Assembly: GCA_910589035.1 (NCBI GenBank)
Contig: CAJUSI010000025.1
Span: 1 to 64,000, forward strand
Direction of reading: 5' to 3'
DNA from: an uncultured Acetatifactor sp.
GTDB taxonomy: Bacteria > Bacillota > Clostridia > Lachnospirales > Lachnospiraceae
DNA: 64,000 nucleotides
Shown here one piece after another: positions 32,687 to 42,814 of the stretch (positions are counted from its first letter, which is position 1; every line of letters starts with the position of its first letter). The position numbers were made by a program, and so were the translations under genes. The notes beneath the pieces were generated by a model that saw nothing but the letters and a program-made list of their open reading frames with translations, searched no databases and had not been told where the DNA came from.

Positions 32687-35110
32687 CTAAAATATAAAAT
32701 TCCGCATCCTGCAGTAAAGCCAGGCCAGCCTCCGCTTTTTCTTCAAAAGCTCCAACAGCCTGCGCTGCTCTTTGACCGTGCCCTCCAGAGCTTCCTGCCC
32801 CGCCTCTTTGCCGCCGTAAACCAGCTCTTCATAATCCGTAAGGAACCGGAAAAGCGCCTCCCCGGCTTCCTCCGTTCCCTTCCGGCTTTCTGCCCTATCC
32901 TTCTCTCCGGGCCCATGAGCCGCCCCTGCCGGGGCTTCCTCCCACTGCTCCCAGCGCAAAAGCGCCCTCTCCCGGAATTCCTGCAGCGTCTCCTGCTTTT
33001 CCCTCTCCAGCCCCAGCCAGGAAAGGATGTGCAGATTCCTCCCCACCTCCGTCCGGAATTTTTCTTCCATGCTCATCCTCCTGTACCGCCGGGCCTGGGA
33101 CAGGTTCTCCAGCCAGAGCAACAGACCGGACAGCACAATGGCAGCAGGGAGGAAATAGAGCGCCAGCCATTCCAGCGCCTCCGCCCATGCAGGCTTCCCC
33201 TTCTCCGCGGATTTCGCTGATTCCTCCGGCGTCTCTTCCAGATCCTCCGCTTCCTTCTCCTGTGGAGGATCCGGCGTCTCCCCTGCGGGCTCGCCCTGAT
33301 CGTTCCGCCCTGTCCCCCAGGTACGATAGCGCAGCTCCCCATACCCCGGCGTGGGCTCAAAGGGAACCCACCCCACGCCCCGGATATAAGCTTCCGGCCA
33401 GGCGTGGGCCATATGGGAACGGACCGAAACCTCCCCCGGCTTCTCCACGGGAACACAGAAGCCCTGGACATACCGGGCGGGAATCCCCTCCGCCCGGGCC
33501 AGCAACACAAAGGCGGTGGCAAAATAGGTACAGTACCCCCTGGGATTCTCAAGCAGGAAATAATCCAGGAATTCCCCGGGGCTTCCGATCTCCTCCGGCA
33601 GCTTTCCCGGCGTCCTGGTATAGTCCCAGGAAGCCAGCTCCCTCTCGATGGCTCTCAGCTTCTCCGCATCCGTCTGCGCCTCACCGGTCATCCCGGCCAG
33701 GCGGCGTTCCGCCTCCGGAGACAGGACCGTCTCCCCCAGGTAAGTCCCGTAAACCTCCTCCCGGTATGCCTCCAAATCGGAAAGGCCAAGCTTCCTCTCC
33801 CTTCCCCGATTGTACTCCCGCAATGCCTCCTCGTTCAGCGCCTCCTCCGCCTTCCGCCCGGATTCCAGGAAACGGTAGAATTCCTCTCCCCCCGCATTCA
33901 TCTGATAATACCTTACCCGGTACTCGGTTCCGTAACCCCGGCGCTTCTCCCAGACCAGGCTTCCGCCGTCAAAGCCGTAATCCGCCGCCTCTCCCAGCTC
34001 ATATGTCTTCAGAGGTGCGAACACATACTCCGTCTTGATATCATGATACCGGATCCTCAGCCGGAAATCCTCCAGATACTCCCTCCGATGGGCTTCGTCG
34101 TAATACTGTACTGCCAGAAAGGTCTCCATAGCGTCCAGATATCCCCACTGCCCATGGTCATGGGATTCCTGGGTCCACTGTCTGCCGTCGAAGGTGTCAT
34201 ACACTCTTCCTGTCAGGTAAAGATTCTCCCTGCGGCCGTTCTCTATCCGTACGGACATGATTTCCCGGGCGTTATCGGAGACGCTTCCGTGCAGTCCTCC
34301 GTCCTCCGAAAAACCGCTCAGCCTCATGTCAAAGCCTTCCCCGTCCCCCCAGGCCAGATTTTGAGTGAATTCCAGGAAGGAATCCTTCAGCTTCAGATAA
34401 ACCCCCTGGGCCCACTGCCATTGATAGGGCGCTTCCGGCACGGGCATCAGAGCCATCAGCGCCAGATATCCCGCCAGAAAGGGCATAATACGGAGCATAT
34501 GCGCCCGGGCGCTTCCCCTGCGCACCTTCTCCCAGCCGCTCTGCACCCACTCCACGCAGACCAGGGCCAGATATCCCAGGAGAAACACCACCCCCAGATG
34601 GCTCATGCTGGTCTCGGTAAAAAGGCAGTATAAAAGCAGTCCCAGAAATGACAGAGCTGTCATAAGCTTTCCAAAGAGCACTCTTCCCCGGGAAAGGATT
34701 TTCATGGGAAATTTCTCATACAGGCACTGCAAAAGACAGCATGCCGCCGTCAAAACGGCGCTCTGCAGCAATTCATAGCCCAGAGCCTGCTCCGGCCCCG
34801 CCGCACTGCCCCTCAGCAGCCAGGGAAGATATCCTCCCAGAAAGGAAAGAGCGGCATTCCCCGCCGAAACGCTCCAGGCACACAGAAACGCTCCTGCCGC
34901 CCCCAGACACAGAATGCGGCCTCTGGCAGCCAGGAGGCTCAGCGCCGCAAACAGCGCCAGCACCCCAAAGGCGCACAGCAGATGGGGCGCTGCCAGCATG
35001 CTGATTCCCAGGAATCGCCCTGCACCGAACAGCACTGCGCAGGACAGCAGCACTGCGTTGAGAATGCGGTAGATTTCCTTTTCATGCAGATACAGCCCCT
35101 TTCCCCTCAT
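32687..35110 (-). CDS. membrane transglutaminase-like protein
   Basis: About six transmembrane helices occupy residues 1-230. An extracellular part ends in a transglutaminase-like core: Cys in PRGYCTYFATAFVLLARAEG, ARYVQGFCVP, and His in SHMAHAWPEAYIRGVGWVPF. A last TM helix (about 660) and a C-terminal cytoplasmic DUF4129-like tail follow. It forms an operon with DUF58 and MoxR genes, a common trio thought to act in cell-surface protein modification or proteolysis. The enzyme could crosslink or hydrolyse peptides; the substrate is unknown. Confidence 0.85.
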   Translation of the reverse strand: MRGKGLYLHEKEIYRILNAVLLSCAVLFGAGRFLGISMLAAPHLLCAFGVLALFAALSLLAARGRILCLGAAGAFLCAWSVSAGNAALSFLGGYLPWLLRGSAAGPEQALGYELLQSAVLTAACCLLQCLYEKFPMKILSRGRVLFGKLMTALSFLGLLLYCLFTETSMSHLGVVFLLGYLALVCVEWVQSGWEKVRRGSARAHMLRIMPFLAGYLALMALMPVPEAPYQWQWAQGVYLKLKDSFLEFTQNLAWGDGEGFDMRLSGFSEDGGLHGSVSDNAREIMSVRIENGRRENLYLTGRVYDTFDGRQWTQESHDHGQWGYLDAMETFLAVQYYDEAHRREYLEDFRLRIRYHDIKTEYVFAPLKTYELGEAADYGFDGGSLVWEKRRGYGTEYRVRYYQMNAGGEEFYRFLESGRKAEEALNEEALREYNRGRERKLGLSDLEAYREEVYGTYLGETVLSPEAERRLAGMTGEAQTDAEKLRAIERELASWDYTRTPGKLPEEIGSPGEFLDYFLLENPRGYCTYFATAFVLLARAEGIPARYVQGFCVPVEKPGEVSVRSHMAHAWPEAYIRGVGWVPFEPTPGYGELRYRTWGTGRNDQGEPAGETPDPPQEKEAEDLEETPEESAKSAEKGKPAWAEALEWLALYFLPAAIVLSGLLLWLENLSQARRYRRMSMEEKFRTEVGRNLHILSWLGLEREKQETLQEFRERALLRWEQWEEAPAGAAHGPGEKDRAESRKGTEEAGEALFRFLTDYEELVYGGKEAGQEALEGTVKEQRRLLELLKKKRRLAWLYCRMRNFIF

Positions 35111-35171
35111 CCTGTTCTCCTGCCCCTCCTTTCTCCCATGGCTTCCTCAGGCCAGATCTTCCCTGCCTTTC

Positions 35172-36335
35172 TCACATTGCTTCCTCCGGTCCGCCTTCCA
35201 CGGGGACGGGAATGAGCCTTCTCCTTCCGTTGTCCTGCCTGAGGTATTCTTCCAGACTGTCGTCCGTGACCGCATAGAGCACCACGGCCCTCCCCTGGGC
35301 CGCCAGCCGCCCCGTAATCTCCATGATCCGATCGTTTACCTCATGCAGCACCAGGAAGATCATTTTGCTGTCCCAGAATCTGCCCGCCGCCAGAGCCCCC
35401 TCCAGAACCGGGACAAAGTCCTCCCTCCCGTCGAAATTGATCTGTGCAGCGCTCTGATAGAAGGCGTCGAAATCCCGCATGCCGGACACCTGCAGCTCCA
35501 CCGGATGTTTCTGCCCGCAGGCAAAGGAAAAAGCGATATCCCTCCCGGCCAGAAAGAATCCCAGCGCCAGCAGCACCTCCAGAATCTTGTTCTCCAGGGG
35601 CAGATATTCCTCCATTCTCCTGCCGAAACGCCGGATATCGGCCAGTACGGCAATCCCCTGATTCTCCTCCCCGGTTCTGAGCCTGGTCATCAGCCGGCCC
35701 TGGGCGGCCGTGGCCTTCCAGTGGATCCTCTTGAGCGGATCCCCCTGGACATACTCCCGCACCACCGCATCCGGCTCTGTCTCCGCGGGTGCCTCCCTCT
35801 GGAGAAGAAGCCGGAAATCCCCGATGCTCCGAAGCTCCGAAAGCCGCACTATCCTGGGCCGGACCAGCGCCTTCACCGTGCCGGGATTGGCATAGCTCAC
35901 CCGGAACAGCCGGAAGAAATCCGTCACCGTCACATCCCGGACCCCCACCTCATACTCCCCCCGATATCTGCACACCAGCCGGGTCTCAAAGGTGTATTTT
36001 TCTCCCGGAAGCAGTTCGTATTCCCTGTCCCCCGGAAGCTCCTCCACATAGGAAAAATCCGAAAAAAGCCGAACGCTGATGCCGGTGTAGGCAAAATGGT
36101 CCTCATTCTGAAGCACAAAAAAGTATGGCACGGCCTCTCCGCACACCATACTTCTTCCCCCCGTCTCCTGATAGATCTTAAACCGGCTGTAAACGCAGGC
36201 AATATAAATCAGGCAGATCACCGGCACCAGGCTGATTCCGAAAAAGAGACCGTAGCTCACGGCGCCTCCGAAGCAGGTGATCCCTGCCAGGGATAAAATC
36301 CATAAAATACAGAAAATCCATCTGTGCCTTCTCAT
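35172..36335 (-). CDS. DUF58 domain-containing protein
   Basis: Two N-terminal transmembrane helices (residues 7-45), then the DUF58 core with EYVQGDPLKRIHWKATA, the hallmark motif, and a von Willebrand-like tail (AVLADIRRFG, FLVLHEVNDRIMEI). 387 residues, normal for the family. DUF58 proteins pair with MoxR ATPases and transglutaminase-like membrane proteins, as here. Its role is probably structural or chaperone-like in that complex. Confidence 0.85.
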   Translation of the reverse strand: MRRHRWIFCILWILSLAGITCFGGAVSYGLFFGISLVPVICLIYIACVYSRFKIYQETGGRSMVCGEAVPYFFVLQNEDHFAYTGISVRLFSDFSYVEELPGDREYELLPGEKYTFETRLVCRYRGEYEVGVRDVTVTDFFRLFRVSYANPGTVKALVRPRIVRLSELRSIGDFRLLLQREAPAETEPDAVVREYVQGDPLKRIHWKATAAQGRLMTRLRTGEENQGIAVLADIRRFGRRMEEYLPLENKILEVLLALGFFLAGRDIAFSFACGQKHPVELQVSGMRDFDAFYQSAAQINFDGREDFVPVLEGALAAGRFWDSKMIFLVLHEVNDRIMEITGRLAAQGRAVVLYAVTDDSLEEYLRQDNGRRRLIPVPVEGGPEEAM

Positions 36336-36556
36336 GCCAATATCACACTTTCCGCCGGGAGGTCCGGCATACTGTCCCGGCCCTCTCTGATGTTGCCCGT
36401 CTTCCTATTCTCCGGCTTTCCGATTGCCCCTGTCTTCCAATGCTTTCACTCCTGCAATCCGAAATCAAAACACTTCCACCTGTATGGCTGCATTCTCTTA
36501 ATCCGATTCCCCACAGCAAAATTGTCATCTGTGCGGCTGCAAATCCTGAAAGTGAC

Positions 36557-37567
36557 CTACACCGGCACCTTCACCTTCAGAATCAGGCTCTTTAAGACAG
36601 CCTCCGCGTTCGCCTTCTGCATCCTGGCCTCGGGGGAGAGCACCAGCCTGTGCAGCAGCACGGGCATGGCGACGGCCTTCACATCGTCCGGCTTGACGAA
36701 ATCCCGTCCCTGCAAAAACGCTCTCACCTGGGAAGCCCGGACCAGGGCCAGCAGGGCTCTGGGACTGGCCCCCAATACAAAGCGGGGCTCCTGCCTGGTA
36801 AGCGTGATCATATCCTCAATGTATCCCAGCAGGGATTCCTTCACCGCAACCGCCCGGACCCGGTCCTGTATTTCCAGCACCTCCTCCGCCCGGCACACTG
36901 CCTCCGCCGTATCCGGCGTCCGGCCTTCCAGCATCATGGAGGCCATCAGAATCTCCTGCTCCCTCTCCGGATATCCGATGGAAATCCGCATCATAAAGCG
37001 GTCCATCTGGGCCTCCGGCAGAGGATAGGTGCCCAGAAACTCCACCGGATTCTGGGTTGCGATCACCAGGAAGGGCCGGGGCAGCTTATGCACCTGTCCG
37101 TCCACCGTAACCTGTCCCTCCGCCATGGCCTCCAGGAGGCTGGCCTGGGTTTTGGGAGAAGTCCGGTTGATCTCGTCCGCCAGCAGGACCTGGTTCATCA
37201 CCGCCCCCGGACGGTACTCAAATTCCTCCGTCTTCCTATTATAAATGCTCACCCCCGCCACATCCCCGGGCAGGGTATCCGGCGTAAACTGGATACGGCC
37301 GAAGCTGCATTCCATGCTCCTGGCAAGAAGGGCGGCCAGGGTGGTCTTGCCCACCCCCGGCACATCCTCCAGAAGCACATGTCCCCCGGAAAAGAGGCAG
37401 ATCAGCAGCTTTTCCACCGCATCCGCCTTGCCCACAAAGACCCTGTTGATATTTTCCGCCAGCCTTTTAGCCAAATCAAATTCTTTCACCGATCCGATTC
37501 CACCCTTCTTATGTCTATCCGTGTCTGCTGCCGCTTCCGGCGGGCCATTTCGCTCGCTGCCGTCCAT
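36557..37567 (-). CDS. MoxR family AAA+ ATPase
   Basis: The 336-residue protein has Walker A EDVPGVGKTTLA, Walker B VLLADEINRTSPKTQ, the sensor-1 region VIATQNPVEFLGTYPLPEAQ and RFVLGASPRALLALVRASQ. MoxR ATPases act as chaperones for vWA or DUF58 proteins. Upstream of the conserved part is a short charged extension; a GTG start near 37489 would give a 310-residue protein and is a real alternative. It is the first gene of the MoxR-DUF58-transglutaminase operon. About 220 bases without a gene separate it from DUF58. Confidence 0.9.
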   Translation of the reverse strand: MDGSERNGPPEAAADTDRHKKGGIGSVKEFDLAKRLAENINRVFVGKADAVEKLLICLFSGGHVLLEDVPGVGKTTLAALLARSMECSFGRIQFTPDTLPGDVAGVSIYNRKTEEFEYRPGAVMNQVLLADEINRTSPKTQASLLEAMAEGQVTVDGQVHKLPRPFLVIATQNPVEFLGTYPLPEAQMDRFMMRISIGYPEREQEILMASMMLEGRTPDTAEAVCRAEEVLEIQDRVRAVAVKESLLGYIEDMITLTRQEPRFVLGASPRALLALVRASQVRAFLQGRDFVKPDDVKAVAMPVLLHRLVLSPEARMQKANAEAVLKSLILKVKVPV

Positions 37568-37713
37568 GGCGTTCTTTCACCCTCTCCTGCTCCGGACTGC
37601 CTTTTTCTGCGGACCTTTTTGTGTTCTGCCGTCCCCGGCGGTCTTTTCCTCTCTTCCGCATCTGCCTGCCTTTTTGAATTCTGCTGTCTCCCTGTCCGGG
37701 TTTCTCTCTATTA

Positions 37714-39295
37714 TCAGAGTACCACTCTTTGAAGGGATTGACAAGAAATTTGTTCCTGCTCCGTATAATACTGCGCCTGGGCATGCCAGAGCTCATAATA
37801 TTTTCCCCCTGTATCCGCAAGCAGCTCCTCATGGGTCCCCGCCTGGACGATTTCCCCCTGATCGAAAACCAGGATCCTGTCACAGAACCGGCAGGAGGAA
37901 AGCCGGTGACTGATGTATCCTTGCGTCCGGCCTGTCCATCCCCGCGCTTGCCACAAACTCGAATACCGTGAATGCCACTGCGCGGATCTCCTGGAACACC
38001 GCGGAGATCAGGGAATAATATTCCTCGATATTGTATTCCTGAATTCTGCGCCCGCCCACCAGAATCTCTCCCTTCGTGGGCGTATACAGGCCGCATATCA
38101 GCTTGATCAGGGTGGTTTTGCCCGCACCGTTTACCCCTACCAGAGCCAGGCTCTCTCCGCCCTCAATGGTGAGGGTAATTCCCTTTAAGGTATCCTCCTC
38201 CGCGCCGTCGTAGCGATACCACACATCCCTCAGCTCTATTTTCACGGGTGCGGCGGGCAGCGGGCAGCCCTTCCCGCGATGAAACCTGCAGGGGTAGTCA
38301 AACAAATTCCGATAGCAGGCAATCTTATCCCCGCGGGTGTTCAGCTTTGCCACATCTCCCACGATTTCCTGGAGAAAAGAGGATATGCTCTCCATCAGTC
38401 CGAAATAGAATACAAATTCTCCCACGGTAATGCCGCCCTCCAGGAGCTGTGCTATCAGCACCAGATAGGCAATCCCGTTCTGGAACAGCGCCAGAAACCC
38501 GGCCAGCAGGCTGCCCCACAGCCCCCGAAGGCTGCAGCGCTTCTCCCACAGAAGGATATAGGCCTGATAATCCCGCAGCATCCTGTCCAGCCAGGGCTCC
38601 AGGCCATAGAGCCTGATATCCTTTGCCCTGGCAAAATCATCCGACAGTCCCTGGATATAGCCCTTTTTTCTCTCCTCCTTTTCCCACTCCTTCTTCTTTT
38701 TCTCATAATAGGCCGGCTGCCAGCGGGTGGTAAAATAGGAGAGCAGGGACACCAGGGCCACGGCAGCAAGGACCAGAGGATTCAAAGCCGTCAACAAAGA
38801 GGCATAGGTTATGATTCCCAGACCATGTGTGAAAAAGAGCATCAGATCCCCCCACAGGAATTCCACGCTGCAGTCTCCCCAGCTGGCGTCCCGGTTTGCA
38901 TAACCTACGATTTCCTGATAATCCTGTCTTTCCGTGTTCTCATAATCGGTGGCGTAATTGACCTGTTCCGCCATTTTCGTCTGATACACCTCCGACGGGC
39001 AGTATTGTCTGGCGCCGCATCTGTCCTCCAGCGCTTCCGACAGCAGGTTCAATGCCAGGATGCCGGCACAGAAGCCGGCCGCCACAAGCCCCGCCTCCCC
39101 AAAGGCTCTCCCCGCTCCGATGGCGTCTATGAGTTCCCTGGAGAAGAGCGCCTTTACAAGGGGAATCAGCACCGTGACGGGAACCAGGGCTATGACAAAA
39201 AACACAAAATTCCGATCCAGCCGCCAGAGATTTTTCATGGCCCAGGCCAGATTGGCTATCCTGGAATAGTTTCTTTTTTCTGCTCTCTCATTCAT
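37714..39295 (-). pseudogene. ABC exporter with internal deletion (no signature motif, no Walker B)
   Basis: The first frame (39295 down to 37880) encodes a six-helix ABC exporter with Walker A GVNGAGKTTLIKL and Q-loop VFQEI, then breaks after FVASAGMDRPDAR. In the next frame the H-loop region SHRLSSCRFCDRILVFDQGE and the C-terminus resume (end 37714). The roughly 90 residues that hold LSGGE and the Walker B DEPTAALD motif are missing, and the frame shifts at the join near 37920. The transporter cannot hydrolyse ATP. Its relatives nearby (44-48 kb, 56-60 kb) are intact. Confidence 0.75.
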
Positions 39296-39832
39296 ACGGT
39301 TCTTCCTTCCTTTCCGTCGTCCGTTTTCGCTCCGTCAGGATATCTCTGTCCTCCCCCAATATATATTTGACGCGTTGGATCTCTCAGCCACACATAGCAT
39401 AATGACAGCATTCCTCGACTCCCCCGGATTCCGGATCCGTGGCAGCGGACGACTCTATAAGGTAAAATAACAGATATAAAAAGAAAAAGTGCAGTTTGAT
39501 GTCAAAAGCTTTGTTTTTGATGTCAACTGCACTTTTTGATTCCTCTTTTTTCTATTTTCTTCTATTCTCTTCTTCTATTTTCTTTTTCTATTCTCTTCCT
39601 TGCTTTCGTCTTCTATGTGACTGCGCCTTCCGATTCCCTTCGCTTTCTCCTGCAGAGCGATACGTATATACCACTGTACTTTCCTGCGGAAGGCAGGAAT
39701 CCGTAGCTCTTACGAATGTGTACTATTTACTGCTGTAGCAGGCACCTGCTTTTCTTGCCGCGAAGTTCAAGCTTTCTGCAGTCCTTTGCCGGAGGGCGCG
39801 GCAGCGTATCGTTTCCTTCGGAGATGTATCGT
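39296..39832. other. gene-free region with terminator hairpin, purine tract and decayed repeats
   Basis: No gene is supported. A hairpin with 13-bp arms AAAAAGTGCAGTT (39484-39496) and AACTGCACTTTTT (39525-39537) can terminate in either direction. From about 39538 to 39615 there is a nearly pure pyrimidine tract with repeated TTCTATT. A stretch near 39715-39748 repeats the 3' end of the kinase gene (39822-39853) in decayed form. Confidence 0.5.
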
Positions 39833-40477
39833 TTACTGCGGAAGCAGGATCTCCGTGGAAAACGCCCCGTCCTCGGAGGCCCTGGTCACATAGCCCCCGT
39901 ATTTTTTCACGGCGGCGTCCACCCGGGACAGCCCCAGGCCGTGCCCCTTCCCCTTTGTGGAACGGAAGCTGTGTTTCTTCTCCCCCTTGGCTGTATTGGT
40001 GAGGGCAAAATACAGATAATTCCCCTTCATTTCCATATAGACGCGGATCAGCCTCTCCTGGGGCGGCAGCTCCATGCAGGCCTCCATGGCGTTGTCCAGG
40101 AGGTTGCCGATGATGGTGCACAGATCCAGCTCCGATACGGTGAGGGACACGGGAATCCTGGCCTCCGCCTTGATTCGGATCTCCTTTTGCTCCGCCAGGG
40201 AGAGCTTGCTGTTCAATATGGCGTCCGCCATGCGGTTCCCTGTTTTCACCACGGTCTCCACATTGGTGAGGTCCTGGTCCAGCATGTCCAGGTATCTGTC
40301 AATCTCGGCGTATTCCCCCTTTGCCGCGTGGACCTTCATGGCCTGGATATGATGGCGGTAGTCATGCCGCCAGCCCCTCATCCTGGCGTACATGTTCTCC
40401 ACCTCCGTGTAATATTTCTGAAGAATCTCTTCCTCGAAAGCGGCTACCCGCCTGGCAATCAGCTTCTCCCAGAACAT
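39833..40477 (-). CDS. cytoplasmic GHKL sensor histidine kinase
   Basis: The 214-residue protein lacks any transmembrane segment. It starts with a helical region that carries the predicted phospho-accepting His in MRGWRHDYRHHIQAMK and then a GHKL ATPase domain (ELDLCTIIGNLLDNAMEACM N box, GHGLGLSRVDAAVKKYGG G2 box). It resembles the C-terminal catalytic half of AgrC or ComD kinases. Its start is 10 bases from the LytTR regulator stop. With no sensor of its own it must take signals through a partner protein. Confidence 0.85.
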   Translation of the reverse strand: MFWEKLIARRVAAFEEEILQKYYTEVENMYARMRGWRHDYRHHIQAMKVHAAKGEYAEIDRYLDMLDQDLTNVETVVKTGNRMADAILNSKLSLAEQKEIRIKAEARIPVSLTVSELDLCTIIGNLLDNAMEACMELPPQERLIRVYMEMKGNYLYFALTNTAKGEKKHSFRSTKGKGHGLGLSRVDAAVKKYGGYVTRASEDGAFSTEILLPQ

Positions 40478-40487
40478 CCGGACCCCC

Positions 40488-41189
40488 TTACAGATATTTA
40501 ATCAGCGCGGCGTGGACCGCGTCGTACATCCCCCGGCTTACGGGAATTCTCTCCCCGTTCACCAGGCAGATTCCCGTCCGCGACACCCTTTTGATATATT
40601 TCAGGCCCACCACATAGGAGCGGTGGACCTTTAGAAAGGTTTCGTCCAGCTGCTCCATGAATTTCCCCAGGGTCATGCGGACCCGAAAGCTCTCCCGGAG
40701 CGTGTGGACATGCACATAGACGTTTTGCGCCTCCGCGTATGTAATATCCGCCAGCGGCACCTTCACCGTTTCCTCCGCCGTGGCCAGCAGCACACAGCGC
40801 TGCCGCCCGGCCAGATTGCCCACGGCTCTGTCCAGCACCGGATTCAGCTTCCCTCCGTCCACCGGCTTAATCAGGTAGTGGAGGGCGGATACATCGAACC
40901 CGTCGCTGAAATATTCATAATACCCTGTGATAAATACGATCTGCACCGCCCCGTTCTCACGCCGCACCCTCCTGGCCAGCTCGATGCCGCTGATTCCCGG
41001 CATTTCGATGTCCAGCAGCAGGATATCGAAATCCTTTTCCTCCGAATAGTCGAAGAGGAAATCCTCCGCCTTCGCATACTGCTTAAGCTCCGTGAGATGG
41101 CGCATCTTTTTCGCCCAGGCAAGGACAAGTTCTCCCAGATATTCCCTCTGGGCGGCATCGTCGTCGCAGATTCCAATCTTGTACTTCAT
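40488..41189 (-). CDS. LytTR-family response regulator
   Basis: The 233-residue protein has an N-terminal receiver domain (ICDDDAAQREYLGELV acidic pocket, phospho-acceptor Asp in FDILLLDIEMPGISGIELA) and a C-terminal LytTR DNA-binding domain (VRMTLGKFMEQLDETFLKVH, RSYVVGLKYIKRV). LytTR proteins bind pairs of direct repeats upstream of exporter and peptide operons. It pairs with the adjacent kinase. Likely targets are the nearby ABC genes, though no site was proved. Confidence 0.9.
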   Translation of the reverse strand: MKYKIGICDDDAAQREYLGELVLAWAKKMRHLTELKQYAKAEDFLFDYSEEKDFDILLLDIEMPGISGIELARRVRRENGAVQIVFITGYYEYFSDGFDVSALHYLIKPVDGGKLNPVLDRAVGNLAGRQRCVLLATAEETVKVPLADITYAEAQNVYVHVHTLRESFRVRMTLGKFMEQLDETFLKVHRSYVVGLKYIKRVSRTGICLVNGERIPVSRGMYDAVHAALIKYL

Positions 41190-41306
41190 CCTCTTCTCCC
41201 TGTCCGTTTCCGTGAAAGCCTTATCCGGGCTCCCTTACTCTTTTATGGAATATTCATGCTTCCGGCAGAGGGTAGAACCCATGTGAGGAAATCGCGAATC
41301 GAAAGC

Positions 41307-42284
41307 TCAGGATAAAAGCTCCCGCATAATCACCTTGAGGAAATCGCTGTCCAGATAGTCCAGCATATCCGCTATGGATTCCTTGTTCCGGACCTTCCGT
41401 CTTGCCAGCTCCGCAAGCTGGTCATCCTCCATATGATCATAGAATTCCTCCACCGGCTTTCCCTGCTCATACTGCTGCAGGACGAATTTTCCAATATACT
41501 CGTCCTCCAGATAGTCCAGCATATCTTCTATGGACTCGCCCCTCTCCAGCTTCCGATTGGCCAGCTTTGCAAGCTGGTCATCCTCCATATAATCGTAGAA
41601 TGCCTCCACCGGTTTCCCCTGCTCGTACTGCCGCAGGGCCAGTTCCCCGATGTACTCGTCCTCCAGGTAGTCCAGCATATCCTCTATGGACTCGCCCCTC
41701 TCCAGCTTCCGATTGGCCAGCTTTGCAAGCTGGTCATCCTCCATATAATCGTAGAATACCTCCACCGGTTTCCCCTGCTCATATTGCTGCAGGACCAGTT
41801 CCCCGATGTACTCGTCCTCCAGGTAGTCCAGCATATCCTCTATGGACTCGCCCCTCTGAATCCGGCGCTCCGCCACCTCCCGCAGCGTATCCTCATCCAG
41901 ATACGGATAAAATACCTCGATGCTGTCCCCGTTCTTCAGCAGCATGCTGTTTGCGATCTCTTCCACCTGCTCCGGCTTCAGCACGGGCACGGCCGCCTCC
42001 ACTTCCTCCCGGGACACTTCGTTCTTCTCCACATATTCCTGGAGCTCATCCTTCATGGCGGAATGCAGAAGCTCGGATTTCTCGTCCAGAAGCTCGTCCA
42101 CCGTACAGCCGAACAGCTCCGCTAGCTGGGGCAGCTTTGAAATATCCGGCATGCTGTTACCCCTCTCCCAGTTGGAGACGGCCTGAAAGCTCACGCCCAT
42201 CTCGTCGGCCAGCTCTGTCTGGGTCATGTTCCTTTCTTTTCTCAATGCCAAAATTTTCCTGCCCACCTGTTTCATATTAAACAT
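41307..42284 (-). CDS. XRE-family regulator with 52-residue tandem repeats
   Basis: An N-terminal Cro/C1 HTH (MTQTELADEMGVSFQAVSNW) is followed by a linker and then helical repeats. The core unit GESIEDMLDYLEDEYIGEL and, after EQGKPVEVFYDYMEDD, QLAKLANRKLER is 52 residues long, occurs three times nearly identically and continues in degenerate form before and after. Each unit is itself two 26-residue halves with the same pattern. The repeats probably form a solenoid for protein binding. It lies upstream of the LytTR pair with a 117-base gap. No family name is known to me. Confidence 0.75.
   Translation of the reverse strand: MFNMKQVGRKILALRKERNMTQTELADEMGVSFQAVSNWERGNSMPDISKLPQLAELFGCTVDELLDEKSELLHSAMKDELQEYVEKNEVSREEVEAAVPVLKPEQVEEIANSMLLKNGDSIEVFYPYLDEDTLREVAERRIQRGESIEDMLDYLEDEYIGELVLQQYEQGKPVEVFYDYMEDDQLAKLANRKLERGESIEDMLDYLEDEYIGELALRQYEQGKPVEAFYDYMEDDQLAKLANRKLERGESIEDMLDYLEDEYIGKFVLQQYEQGKPVEEFYDHMEDDQLAELARRKVRNKESIADMLDYLDSDFLKVIMRELLS
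41345..41880. repeat. 156-bp near-identical tandem repeats in XRE gene
   Basis: About three full copies plus partial ends of a 156-bp unit within the regulator gene. The two central copies differ at only a few bases, which points to recent duplication or gene conversion. The unit keeps the reading frame. Confidence 0.8.
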
Positions 42285-42814
42285 AATTTGTTCTCCTTTG
42301 CCTTGACGTACCAGCCGTTTTCCGGCTTCCCGTATTTTATACTGCTTAACGCTTTAAATTTCCGAGTAACCCGACTGCATAACGCCAGCCATATACGTTC
42401 AGTCAATGCAGTACGATAAATTCTGGCGTTATGCAGTGTAGAAAAAGCTTTTTCGTAAAATGATTGTAGCACGAAACCCCTGCTTTTTCCTATAAAGAAA
42501 TACTTGAATTCCTGAAAATAATTGCTTTTTTCCAATTCAAGCGCCCCTTGAATTCTCTTACGCCAGGCTTTCTCTTTTAAAAAGAATACCACATGAACCG
42601 ATCTTTGTTATGAAATGATGATATTTGTTGCAAAGTATGCATTTTATGTTTAAATCCATCTTCCTCAAAACATGCAATTTCACTTCCCATTGCTTCGCTC
42701 AGCAGGCAAGCTCTGGTCTCCATAAAAATATGATAAAAAATCAGAGGTGGGACTACTGCCTGTACAGGCCGAAAGCCCACCTCTGTTTTGAGCTGTCCAT
42801 TTCATTTCATTCTA
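42285..42814. other. gene-free region with a 15-bp inverted repeat and a terminator
   Basis: Small ORFs here lack binding sites and coding-like composition. A perfect 15-bp inverted repeat, ACTGCATAACGCCAG (42374-42388) and CTGGCGTTATGCAGT (42423-42437), surrounds a 34-bp spacer. The mazF terminator is given separately. Confidence 0.5.
42742..42785 (-). terminator. bidirectional terminator after mazF
   Basis: Arms CAGAGGTGGG (42742-42751) and CCCACCTCTG (42776-42785) are perfect, with an inner CCTGTACAGG palindrome. On the minus strand the hairpin is followed by ATTTTTT, fitting a Rho-independent terminator 30 bases after the mazF stop. Confidence 0.7.

Noticed and set aside
41345..41880. 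Possible CRISPR-like array
   Set aside because: The repeats are long, contiguous and in frame within a coding gene, without spacers.
42577..42780. 67-codon minus-strand ORF before mazF terminator
   Set aside because: It runs over the terminator hairpin and has no binding site or family resemblance.
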